Both the position numbers and the translations under genes were made by a program. The notes under the pieces were generated by a model. That model did no database searches and was not told where the DNA came from. It saw nothing but the letters and a program-made list of their open reading frames with translations. 26,775 bases of DNA from DASUZD01 sp036377055 (GTDB lineage: Bacteria > Actinomycetota > Thermoleophilia > Gaiellales > Gaiellaceae), in assembly GCA_036377055.1 (NCBI GenBank), contig DASUZD010000200.1, positions 1 to 26,775 of the forward strand. Direction: 5' to 3'. Positions 1 through 5,766 of this stretch are shown piece after piece. Every line of letters begins with the position of its first letter. Within the stretch, counting starts at the first letter, position 1.

Positions 1-719
1 AACTGGTCGGTCTCGAAGCGCCAGCGGTTCGGGTTCTTCAGCGAGTCCCCGGACTGGATGCAGAGCAGCGCCTCGTGCGCGCGCGCGTCCTCGTGCAGGA
101 GGTAGTGCACGTCGCCGGTCGCGACGAGCGGCAGGCCCGACTCCGCGGAGAGCTTCGCGAGCTGCGGGTTCACGCGCTGCTGGACGTCGAGCCCCGCGTT
201 CTGGATCTCGACGTACGTCGAGTCGCGGCCGAAGATCTGTGCGAGCCGATCGAGGTCGGCGGCCGCGTCCTGTGGACGGTTCTCCTCGAATGCCTTCGAG
301 ACGCGGCCGGAGAGGCAGCCGGAGAGCGCGACGAGCCCTTTCGCGTGCCCCTCGAGCAGCTCCCAGTCCACGCGAGGCTTGTAGTAGTAGCCCTCGAGGT
401 ACCCGGCCGAGGCGAGCTTGATCAGGTTCGCGTAGCCCTCGTTCGACTCGGCCAGAAGCGTCAGGTGCGCGTAGCCCTTTCGCTGCGCGCGCCGGTCGTC
501 GGCGACGTAGACCTCGCACCCGAGCACCGGCTTGACGCCCTGCTTCTTCGCCTCGCGGTAGAGCTCGACCGCCCCCGCCAGCGAGCCGTGGTCGGTGAGC
601 GCGACCGCCGGCATCTCCAGCTCGGCCGCGCGGGCGGCGAGCGCAGGGATCCGGCACGCCCCGTCGAGGATCGAGTACTCGGAATGGACGTGGAGGTGGA
701 CGAACGGGGCCTCGGGCAC
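1..719 (-). CDS. dnaE: DNA polymerase III alpha subunit, N-terminal PHP part (partial)
   Basis: The replicative polymerase catalytic subunit is cut by the left edge of the window; 239 codons of its N-terminus are visible. Translation begins at a GTG and opens with the PHP signature HLHVHSEYSILDG (residues 8-20), followed by LTDHGSLAG, LGCEVYVADD and, later, ATGDVHYLLHEDARAHE, all typical of DnaE PHP domains. The metal-binding His/Asp/Glu positions of the PHP site look intact, which in bacterial DnaE proteins goes with a possible built-in 3'-5' proofreading activity (family knowledge). The gene lies 34 bases downstream of the 2H-phosphoesterase-like gene on the same strand and may share its transcript. 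The polymerase palm and C-terminal domains are outside the window. Confidence 0.95.
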   Translation of the reverse strand, partial: MPEAPFVHLHVHSEYSILDGACRIPALAARAAELEMPAVALTDHGSLAGAVELYREAKKQGVKPVLGCEVYVADDRRAQRKGYAHLTLLAESNEGYANLIKLASAGYLEGYYYKPRVDWELLEGHAKGLVALSGCLSGRVSKAFEENRPQDAAADLDRLAQIFGRDSTYVEIQNAGLDVQQRVNPQLAKLSAESGLPLVATGDVHYLLHEDARAHEALLCIQSGDSLKNPNRWRFETDQ

Positions 720-753
720 GGGGAGTCGAGTGTAGTCCCGCCCCCGGAGGACG

Positions 754-1290
754 CTATCCGCCGAACGGAAACGTCTGGAGAACCCGGCAGCGGTCGGGCT
801 CGAACTCCTCGAAGAGCGTCGCCTCGCCGACCACGAAGCGCACGGGCAGCAGCGGCCCGGCGCGGCGCTCGACCGCATCCCGAACGGCAGCAGGATCGTC
901 GCCGACCTGCGCCAGCGTCGCGTGCGGCGGCGGGTCAGTTCCGGGGCGGCCGTAGGGCGGGTAGTCAGGAAACAACGCCCAGAGCGCCCGCATCGTCGCT
1001 CGCAGCTCCTCCTCCGGCTCGGGCACGGCGTAGACGACGAGACCCGGGAACTCGTCAAGGTGGACGAGGTCGAACGCGAGCGGAGGTCGCGCCGCGAAGA
1101 ACGAGCGCGCCGTCCCGAGGTGCTCGTCGGTGAGCAGGTCGCGCGGCACGAACGGCGCGAGCAGCGTCAAGGAGAGCGGGATGCCCTCCTCGACCCGCAC
1201 CGGATACAGCTCGTCGTGCGCCTCGGCGAGCTCCGGAGCCTGGTCGGCGAGCACGAGCGTGACGAACGTCTCGCCTGCCACTCCACGCAT
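754..1290 (-). CDS. 2'-5' RNA ligase / 2H phosphoesterase family protein with a degraded first motif
   Basis: This 178-aa cytosolic protein has the length and layout of LigT-like 2H phosphoesterases, which hydrolyse or form 2',5' or cyclic phosphodiester bonds using two H-x-T/S motifs. The second motif is present as PPPHATLAQV (H123, T125). The first, expected as H-x-T before a LLxPF string, reads PLSLTLLAPFVP, so Ser40 stands where the catalytic His is expected. Either the protein has lost classical two-histidine chemistry or it keeps only a binding role. The ATG at 1290 is 50 bases from the divergent gene at 1341, so the two probably have back-to-back promoters. dnaE follows 34 bases downstream. 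Family assignment is fairly sure; substrate is unknown. Confidence 0.82.
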   Translation of the reverse strand: MRGVAGETFVTLVLADQAPELAEAHDELYPVRVEEGIPLSLTLLAPFVPRDLLTDEHLGTARSFFAARPPLAFDLVHLDEFPGLVVYAVPEPEEELRATMRALWALFPDYPPYGRPGTDPPPHATLAQVGDDPAAVRDAVERRAGPLLPVRFVVGEATLFEEFEPDRCRVLQTFPFGG

Positions 1291-1340
1291 CCTACGGAGA
1301 GGCGTAGGATCGCCCGGTCCGCGATCGGAGGGAGGCTTCG

Positions 1341-1652
1341 ATGTACGCCAGGCTCATCTCGTTCTCAGGCGCCGACCCCACAAGGCGCGAGAATGCGGTG
1401 GAGACGATCCGCGGGACGGTCGTCCCGATGCTCCGGCAGTACGACGGCTACGCGGGATACATCGCGCTCTACGACGGCGACAACCGCCGGGCCCGCGCGA
1501 TCATCCTCTGGGACAGCAAGGAGGCGGCCGAGGCGGCCGAGCAGGAGCTCGTCCCGCGGCGCGAGAAGATCGCCGGCTCGATCGGGATGACCGTCGAGTC
1601 GGCCGACCTCTACGAGGCGCTCGTCGTCGACTACGAGGGCGCCCGGGTCTAG
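1341..1652 (+). CDS. Small ABM-like (dimeric alpha/beta barrel) protein
   Basis: The 103-aa product begins MYARLISFSGADPTR and contains VVPMLRQYDGYAGYIALYD and RARAIILWDSKEAAEAAE. This is the beta-alpha-beta-beta pattern of antibiotic-biosynthesis-monooxygenase-like ferredoxin-fold proteins, whose dimers form a barrel. Many members have no demonstrated oxygenase activity, and no catalytic residue can be named here. The start is well supported: a purine-rich GGAGGGAGG ribosome binding site lies 5-6 bases before the ATG. The gene appears monocistronic, because a strong GC hairpin (1699-1732) separates it from the next gene. It starts divergently from the 2H-phosphoesterase gene. Confidence 0.82.
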   Translation: MYARLISFSGADPTRRENAVETIRGTVVPMLRQYDGYAGYIALYDGDNRRARAIILWDSKEAAEAAEQELVPRREKIAGSIGMTVESADLYEALVVDYEGARV

Positions 1653-1698
1653 CAACTAGGGGCTCGCGGCAACGCCCGCGTAGCTCCGCCTCGCACGA

Positions 1699-1732
1699 GC
1701 GGCGGCGCGCCCGCACACCTGCGCGCCGCCGC
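1699..1732 (+). terminator. Strong 12-bp GC hairpin, probable transcription end
   Basis: A perfect inverted repeat has arms GCGGCGGCGCGC (1699-1710) and GCGCGCCGCCGC (1721-1732) around a 10-base loop. It lies 47 bases after the stop of the ABM-like gene and 18 bases before the next start. There is no T-tract, as is common for terminators in GC-rich actinobacteria. Being so close upstream of the following lipoprotein gene, it could also influence that leader. Confidence 0.5.
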
Positions 1733-1750
1733 CGGCCCTACGATCGGGTC

Positions 1751-2590
1751 ATGGCCCGCGTTTTCGGCCTGCTCGTGCTCGCCGCGACGGCCGTCGCGTG
1801 CACGTCGCAGAAGGCCGCGCCGAGATCTCCGACGACAGGCCCGGCTGTCCCTGGCTTCCACCGGATCGCGTGTCCTGCGGGAGGACGAACTCGGGAGGTG
1901 TTCGCGTCGCCGCGCCTCCCGCGGCGCCGTGAGATCGCCGATTACGAGTCGTCGAGCGGCCTCCTCGGCTGGAAGATCGTCCGCGGCGCGGACGTCCTCC
2001 TCCCCTCGGGCCGCTTGCTCGTCACCGGCGGCGAGTACCTTGGCGCCGACAGCAAGCCAGCCGATCTCGGCGTTAAGCCCGGGCGCTACCCGTGGTTCCT
2101 GATCCTCGCGAGGTACAAGCGCTTCGACGAGCCGATCTTCGCGCAGCTCGTCCTCGACCCGGCGCGCCGGCCGGTACGCTGGGCCGACGACCGGCGCTTC
2201 GGCTGGCTGACCGACGGCGGCGTCGGCTTCATCGGCTCGCCGGAGTCCGCGCGGACGCTCTCGATCCGGAACACGAACTGGGATCGCATGACAGCCGGGC
2301 TCGAGAAGTCGCCGTGCGTCGCCTACGCGGACGCACGAGGCCGTAACTTCGTCGTCTACCGCAACGGCTTCGGCGACGGCGGGTTCCCCGGCACGGCCGG
2401 GTTCGACGGGCGCGGCCGGCTCGTCGCCGTCACGTGGCTCCTCGGCCCCGAGCCGTGGGTGCTCGGCGGACTTCCGGGGACGCCTCCCGCGTGGGTGCGG
2501 AAGATCATCGCGTGCCGCCGGAGGCTGATCGCGCGAGGCGTGAGCCGCGCGGCCTCTATGCGCAGGTGCGGCAAGTTCGCAAGCAGCTAG
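1751..2590 (+). CDS. DUF4241 lipoprotein
   Basis: The 279-aa product starts MARVFGLLVLAATAVAC, a short lipoprotein-type signal with the candidate lipidated Cys at residue 17. Position -3 is Ala, so the lipobox is not ideal. The mature part has the DUF4241 layout: an early PSGRLLVTGGEY strand, KPGRYPWFLILARYK, WLTDGGVGFIGSPESARTL, then NGFGDGGFPGTAGFDGRGR, the Gly-Asp-Gly run typical of that domain. It is probably exported and anchored on the outer face of the membrane. DUF4241 has no known function. The ATG has no strong ribosome binding site, but it is the only start that places the hydrophobic segment at the N-terminus. The next gene follows after 24 bases, so the two are likely co-transcribed. 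Confidence 0.82.
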   Translation: MARVFGLLVLAATAVACTSQKAAPRSPTTGPAVPGFHRIACPAGGRTREVFASPRLPRRREIADYESSSGLLGWKIVRGADVLLPSGRLLVTGGEYLGADSKPADLGVKPGRYPWFLILARYKRFDEPIFAQLVLDPARRPVRWADDRRFGWLTDGGVGFIGSPESARTLSIRNTNWDRMTAGLEKSPCVAYADARGRNFVVYRNGFGDGGFPGTAGFDGRGRLVAVTWLLGPEPWVLGGLPGTPPAWVRKIIACRRRLIARGVSRAASMRRCGKFASS

Positions 2591-2614
2591 ACGAGGTCGT
2601 ACGATCCGGTCGGC

Positions 2615-3523
2615 GTGGGCGTGCTCGGCTTCGGCGGCGGGAACGCGACCATCCGGCTCGTGCTCGACCGCCAGGAGGTCGCGGCCGGCGAAAGCGTGCA
2701 GGCGAGCGTGCACGTCTCCGGTGGGCGGAAGGACACGCAGATCGACGAGGCCCGGCTCCGGCTCGTGCTCGAGAACGAGTACGAGTGGCGCGACCGGGAC
2801 ACCGGCTACGACGCCTCCACGGCCGGCCGGCTTACGACGAAGACGCGGATCCGGCGGGACACCGACCGGAAGGTGATCGCGGAGCAGCGCTTCCTCGAGG
2901 CCGGCGCCGTCTTCGCCGACACGCCCTCGGACCACACGCTCACGGTCGAGATTCCGCTCGGCTCGCCGCCGAGCGGCGAGGGCAAGATCACGCGCGTCCG
3001 CTGGAAGGTGCAGGCGACGCTTGCGCGAGCGCGGGCGCGCGACATCTCGGCCGAGCTGCCGCTCGAGGTGCTCTCCACCGCCGATCCTGACTGGATCGAG
3101 CCGGAGGAGGAGGTCGACTCGCACGGCGAGTGCGCCCTCTCGCTTGACCTCGAGAAGCGGGCGTTCGGCGCGGGCGAGCCGATCGAGGGCACGCTGGTTC
3201 TGAGTCCCGACGCGGAGTGCAAGGTGAACGAAGTGCGCGTCGAGCTCGAGCGCGAGGAGGAGGTGCCGCGCGGCCAGGGTCACGGGGCGAGCGTGCGGGA
3301 GGCGCAGGCGGTGGTCGCGGGCGAGGTCGAGCTCTCGCCGGGGCTGCGGGTCGAGTACCCGTTTCGCATCGAGGTGCCGCCCGATCCGGTGCCGACGCTG
3401 ACGACGGAGCAGAGCACGGTGACGTGGCGCCTGAAGGGCGTCGGCTCGCGGAGGATGCGCTCCGACTACAACGTCGCGCAGGAGGTGCTGGTGCACAGCG
3501 CGCGCGGCGCGCATCTCGGGTAA
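2615..3523 (+). CDS. Spo0M-like (arrestin-fold) protein
   Basis: The 302-aa protein starts GVLGFGGGNATIRLVLDR and continues VAAGESVQASVHVSGG. This is the N-terminal pattern of SpoOM (sporulation-control) proteins, a short GG segment followed by a first arrestin-like beta-sandwich. A second sandwich is visible from about residue 170 (LDLEKRAFGAGEPIEGTLV, then VRVELEREEEVP and ending VTWRLKGVG). In Bacillus, Spo0M affects sporulation and cytoskeletal/divisome behaviour; the biochemical role is unclear, and finding it here does not imply sporulation. There is no signal peptide or membrane segment. It uses a GTG start 24 bases after the lipoprotein stop. Confidence 0.85.
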   Translation: MGVLGFGGGNATIRLVLDRQEVAAGESVQASVHVSGGRKDTQIDEARLRLVLENEYEWRDRDTGYDASTAGRLTTKTRIRRDTDRKVIAEQRFLEAGAVFADTPSDHTLTVEIPLGSPPSGEGKITRVRWKVQATLARARARDISAELPLEVLSTADPDWIEPEEEVDSHGECALSLDLEKRAFGAGEPIEGTLVLSPDAECKVNEVRVELEREEEVPRGQGHGASVREAQAVVAGEVELSPGLRVEYPFRIEVPPDPVPTLTTEQSTVTWRLKGVGSRRMRSDYNVAQEVLVHSARGAHLG

Positions 3524-3550
3524 CGGCACGTTGCTGCCGATACGTAGTGC

Positions 3551-3718
3551 GTGGGAACGCTGCTCTGCGCGACGTGCGGAAGCCCGATGAGCGGGACCGA
3601 GTGCGGCCGCTGTCACGGCGCGCAGCGGTGCGAACGCTGCGGCAGACCCTGGCGCCGACACCTACGCCTCCGCTGCGACGGGCGACCTGTGTTGCGGCTC
3701 GTTCCCGGGCCGCGTTAG
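3551..3718 (+). CDS. Zinc-ribbon microprotein, 55 aa
   Basis: A short frame opening with GTG encodes a Cys-rich basic peptide with three C-x2-C knuckles (C6/C9, C18/C21, C27/C30), a further H22, H37 and C42, and an Arg-rich tail. This spacing is that of a double zinc ribbon and is hard to get by chance in GC-rich DNA. It starts 27 bases after the Spo0M-like gene on the same strand, so it probably belongs to that operon. No clear ribosome binding site is seen, and the start could be elsewhere. The role is unknown; a partner or nucleic-acid-binding function is only a guess. Confidence 0.55.
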   Translation: MGTLLCATCGSPMSGTECGRCHGAQRCERCGRPWRRHLRLRCDGRPVLRLVPGPR

Positions 3719-3731
3719 CTGCAGCAGCCGC

Positions 3732-4133
3732 TCACGACGCCCGCAGTTCGACGAACCCGGCGGCCGCGAAGTCACCGTCGAACGCCAACGCGTCCGTGAT
3801 GCGCATCGACCGCATGAGCGCGAAGCTCGTAGCGTCGACGAAGCTGTACTCGCGCTCGTCGTGGCGCCGGAGCCAAGCGAGTGCCTCGGACTCCAGCTTG
3901 TTGGATATGAACAACGTCTCGATCCGGTGGGACGTCACGAGCCGGTCCACGAACGCGACCGCTATCCGGTATCCAGCGCGACGCCGGAGCGTCGTCCAGG
4001 TTTCACCCCGGACGTGGTTCGACGTCATCAACGGGGAGTCCCCGTAGCGTTCAGCAAGGTGGACGGCGCCGGCGTGCCGATCGTCGCGCGGCATGGTCAG
4101 GCCAACCCAAAACGACGTGTCGACGAAGATCAT
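3732..4133 (-). CDS. vapC: PIN-domain ribonuclease toxin (VapC type)
   Basis: The 133-aa product begins MIFVDTSFWVGL and carries the four PIN acidic positions: the Asp in VDTSFW, the Glu in VRGETWTTLRR, the Asp in SFVDATSFALM and the Asp pair in ITDALAFDGDF. PIN toxins are Mg-dependent RNases that cleave tRNA or rRNA (family knowledge). The ATG overlaps the antitoxin stop as ATGA (4130-4133), the classic coupling for toxin-antitoxin pairs. A longer in-frame extension exists upstream but overlaps the antitoxin and lacks PIN character, so the start at 4133 is preferred. It is the last gene of a unit with the antitoxin and the SEC-C gene. Confidence 0.9.
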   Translation of the reverse strand: MIFVDTSFWVGLTMPRDDRHAGAVHLAERYGDSPLMTSNHVRGETWTTLRRRAGYRIAVAFVDRLVTSHRIETLFISNKLESEALAWLRRHDEREYSFVDATSFALMRSMRITDALAFDGDFAAAGFVELRAS

Positions 4134-4372
4134 TCGTTCCCGAGCGGGCCGTAGAGGAACTCGTCGATGTCGTCCACCGGCTCGGCGTCGCCAGCGATAC
4201 CGACGAGCTCCCACAACGGGTCGTCGTGAAGCGGCGGTAGAGGGCGGAGCCGTTCGCGGACGTACCGACGGATCAACGCCGCCTTCGAGGTGCGTTCCTT
4301 CCGTGCCTCGCGCCCGAGCGCCTCGTCGAGGTCCTCCTCGATCATGATCTGGAGTCGTTTCACGCCGTGCAT
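4130..4372 (-). CDS. vapB: Ribbon-helix-helix antitoxin (VapB type)
   Basis: The 80-aa product starts with a beta strand and two helices typical of RHH/CopG regulators (VKRLQIMIEEDLDEALG, then ERTSKAALIRRYVRERL, about residues 4-42). It ends in an acidic, flexible tail (DDIDEFLYGPLGNE) of the kind that wraps around a PIN toxin. It should bind and neutralise the VapC encoded immediately downstream and repress its own promoter. The ATG is one base after the stop of the SEC-C gene. A 10-bp imperfect inverted repeat (4373-4401) lies directly upstream of this ATG and is a good operator candidate. Confidence 0.88.
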   Translation of the reverse strand: MHGVKRLQIMIEEDLDEALGREARKERTSKAALIRRYVRERLRPLPPLHDDPLWELVGIAGDAEPVDDIDEFLYGPLGNE

Positions 4373-4401
4373 GTTACGTCACATTGTGGAAGTGATGTAA
4401 C
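4373..4401. promoter_or_regulatory. Operator-like inverted repeat at the vapB start
   Basis: GTTACGTCAC (4373-4382) and GTGATGTAAC (4392-4401) form an inverted repeat with 9 of 10 matching positions around a 9-base spacer. Each arm is itself close to palindromic (GTnACGTnAC). The first arm abuts the vapB ATG and the whole element lies inside the last codons of the SEC-C gene. RHH antitoxins usually bind such short paired half-sites near their own start, so it may control an internal vapBC promoter. No -10/-35 elements could be assigned. Confidence 0.5.
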
Positions 4402-5156
4402 TCCTCGACATGCGCGACGAGGAGCGCTGCGGCCGCGGATCGCGCCAGGTCGATGTCCTGCTCGACGCCATGCGTAGCGCCGGCGAGTAGCTCCGAGGCA
4501 GTTGGGAACGCGGCGATGGGAAGCTCGCAGGCCAGCCGCCGGGAGACGGCGCGCGTGCGAGCTATGTGCTCGAAGGTCATCAGCGCGTATGCGACTCGCT
4601 CGACCGCGTCCATCCGAGCGCGGGGCCGGCGGCGGCCGTCGCGCGCAACGCTCGCCGCATTGGCCTCGTCGATCGACCACACCAGCTGGGGCGGAAGGAC
4701 GACGGCGAGGGCAAGGTGCGGCGAAGAGAGCCGGCCATGCTCGAGTAGGGCGAACAGGTCGTGCGGCGTTGGTTGCCGCTCCGCGATGCCAGCTCTTAGC
4801 GCTCCGACGATCAGCGCGCGCTCTGCTCGCTCGACGCTGCCGGCCGCAGTGACGAGCGACTGCCAGCGGTCGGCGTACGGAAGGGTCCACGACTCGACCG
4901 TCCGCTCCCATTCCTCTCGGTCGATCTGCGTGAGGCCGCTCTCGAGCAAGCCATCGGGGATGTCGTCCTCGTCGGGCAGCTCGCCGGCGCTGCGCTCGAG
5001 GAACGCCTCGACGCTCGGCCCGTGGACGCGCACCGCGGGGAACATCGTCGCGAGCGACTCCGCCTCGCGAAGCGCCTGAACGCGCGCGAACTCGTTCCGC
5101 GAGTCGCCGTGACAGCGTGCGAAGGGAAGTCCGGATCCGCAGCGACAAGGTTGCAC
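4374..5156 (-). CDS. SEC-C motif protein, in an operon with vapBC
   Basis: The 260-aa protein opens with a SEC-C zinc-binding motif CRCGSGLPFARCH (C4, C6, C15, H16; C-x-C-x8-C-H), as found at the C-terminus of SecA and in YchJ/YecA-like proteins. The rest is a mostly helical domain I do not recognise. It is clearly paralogous to the protein encoded at 13322-14152: both share GAxRAxIAER, LxPQxVW and a C-terminal stretch around LPIxxFP followed by SxLLA. There is no signal peptide or membrane segment. It starts at a GTG. The stop is one base before the vapB ATG, so it is probably the first gene of a three-gene unit with the toxin-antitoxin pair. Whether it assists, regulates or is neutral to the toxin is unknown. 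Confidence 0.85.
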   Translation of the reverse strand: MQPCRCGSGLPFARCHGDSRNEFARVQALREAESLATMFPAVRVHGPSVEAFLERSAGELPDEDDIPDGLLESGLTQIDREEWERTVESWTLPYADRWQSLVTAAGSVERAERALIVGALRAGIAERQPTPHDLFALLEHGRLSSPHLALAVVLPPQLVWSIDEANAASVARDGRRRPRARMDAVERVAYALMTFEHIARTRAVSRRLACELPIAAFPTASELLAGATHGVEQDIDLARSAAAALLVAHVEELHHFHNVT

Positions 5157-5346
5157 GCGCCGAGCGTAGGAAGGCCGATCGGTCTGCGCTAGACGCTCTT
5201 GCGGCCGCGTCTACCGCCGGCACTGGTCGTTCAGGTCACGGCCCGGGCCTGTGCTGCGCCACAGCTGCGCGCTCGTGCAGCGGGCTCGGGTCCTCTCTGG
5301 AGCTGCGTCAGTTCCCGCTGTCGGTGGCGTTCGATACCTTCGATGG

Positions 5347-5526
5347 ATGCGCCGCCGCAATAGGCTCCCGAGGATGGGCGAGCGAGGCTGGTTCCCCGAC
5401 CACACCGCCGAGCGCCGCGCCGAGTTCACACGGACGACGCCGGCCGAGCGAGTCGCCGAGGCGATCGAGCTGAGCCGGGTCGCGACCCGGCTCGCGGTCC
5501 TCGGCCATCGCCGGCGTGCGCGGTAA
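5347..5526 (+). CDS. Small hypothetical protein, probable first gene of a decayed nucleotidyltransferase pair
   Basis: The frame encodes about 59 residues including MGERGWFPDHTAERRAEF and TPAERVAEAIELSRVATRL. The second segment resembles small helical proteins (xxPAERVExAxxLSRxxxxL) that I associate with an upstream partner of nucleotidyltransferase-fold genes. The start could be 5347 or 5374; neither has a well-spaced ribosome binding site. It overlaps the start of the next, clearly truncated frame (5516-5761). A real but decaying gene is the best reading. Confidence 0.4.
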   Translation: MRRRNRLPRMGERGWFPDHTAERRAEFTRTTPAERVAEAIELSRVATRLAVLGHRRRAR

Positions 5527-5761
5527 CTGGGACGAGTCGGCGAACGCCGCCCCGCAACAACTCGATGCGACACGATCCTCGGCGCCGGGCGTCGAGAGCT
5601 TCGCGCGGCTCCGCGCGCTCGCCGTCGAGGTGGAAGTTCCTCACGTAGGTGCGGTCGGCTTCGCCGGGTATGAGGATCTCCAGACCATGAAGCGTGCGGC
5701 CGGTCGGCCTGAGGATCAGCGCGACCTCGACGAGCTACGAGCGATCCGCCGGCAGCCCTAG
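5516..5761 (+). pseudogene. C-terminal remnant of a nucleotidyltransferase-like protein
   Basis: The 81-aa frame ends with ALAVEVEVPHVGAVGFAGY followed by EDLQTMKRAAGRPEDQRDL and DELRAI. That is the usual C-terminus of MNT/AbiEii-like nucleotidyltransferases (a strand, then a short loop, then LxxMKRAAGRPxDxxDLxxL). The N-terminal half with the GG-x-A and D-x-D catalytic motifs is absent: the first ~25 residues here do not resemble it, and nothing upstream supplies it in any frame. I therefore read it as a deletion remnant rather than a complete gene. It overlaps the small partner gene by 11 bases, as intact pairs often do. The 5157-5346 stretch before it shows nothing else I can identify. Confidence 0.45.
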
Positions 5762-5766
5762 CACGC

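Noticed and set aside
1649..3661. 670-codon minus-strand open frame
   Set aside because: Antisense to the lipoprotein and Spo0M-like genes and of shadow-type composition.
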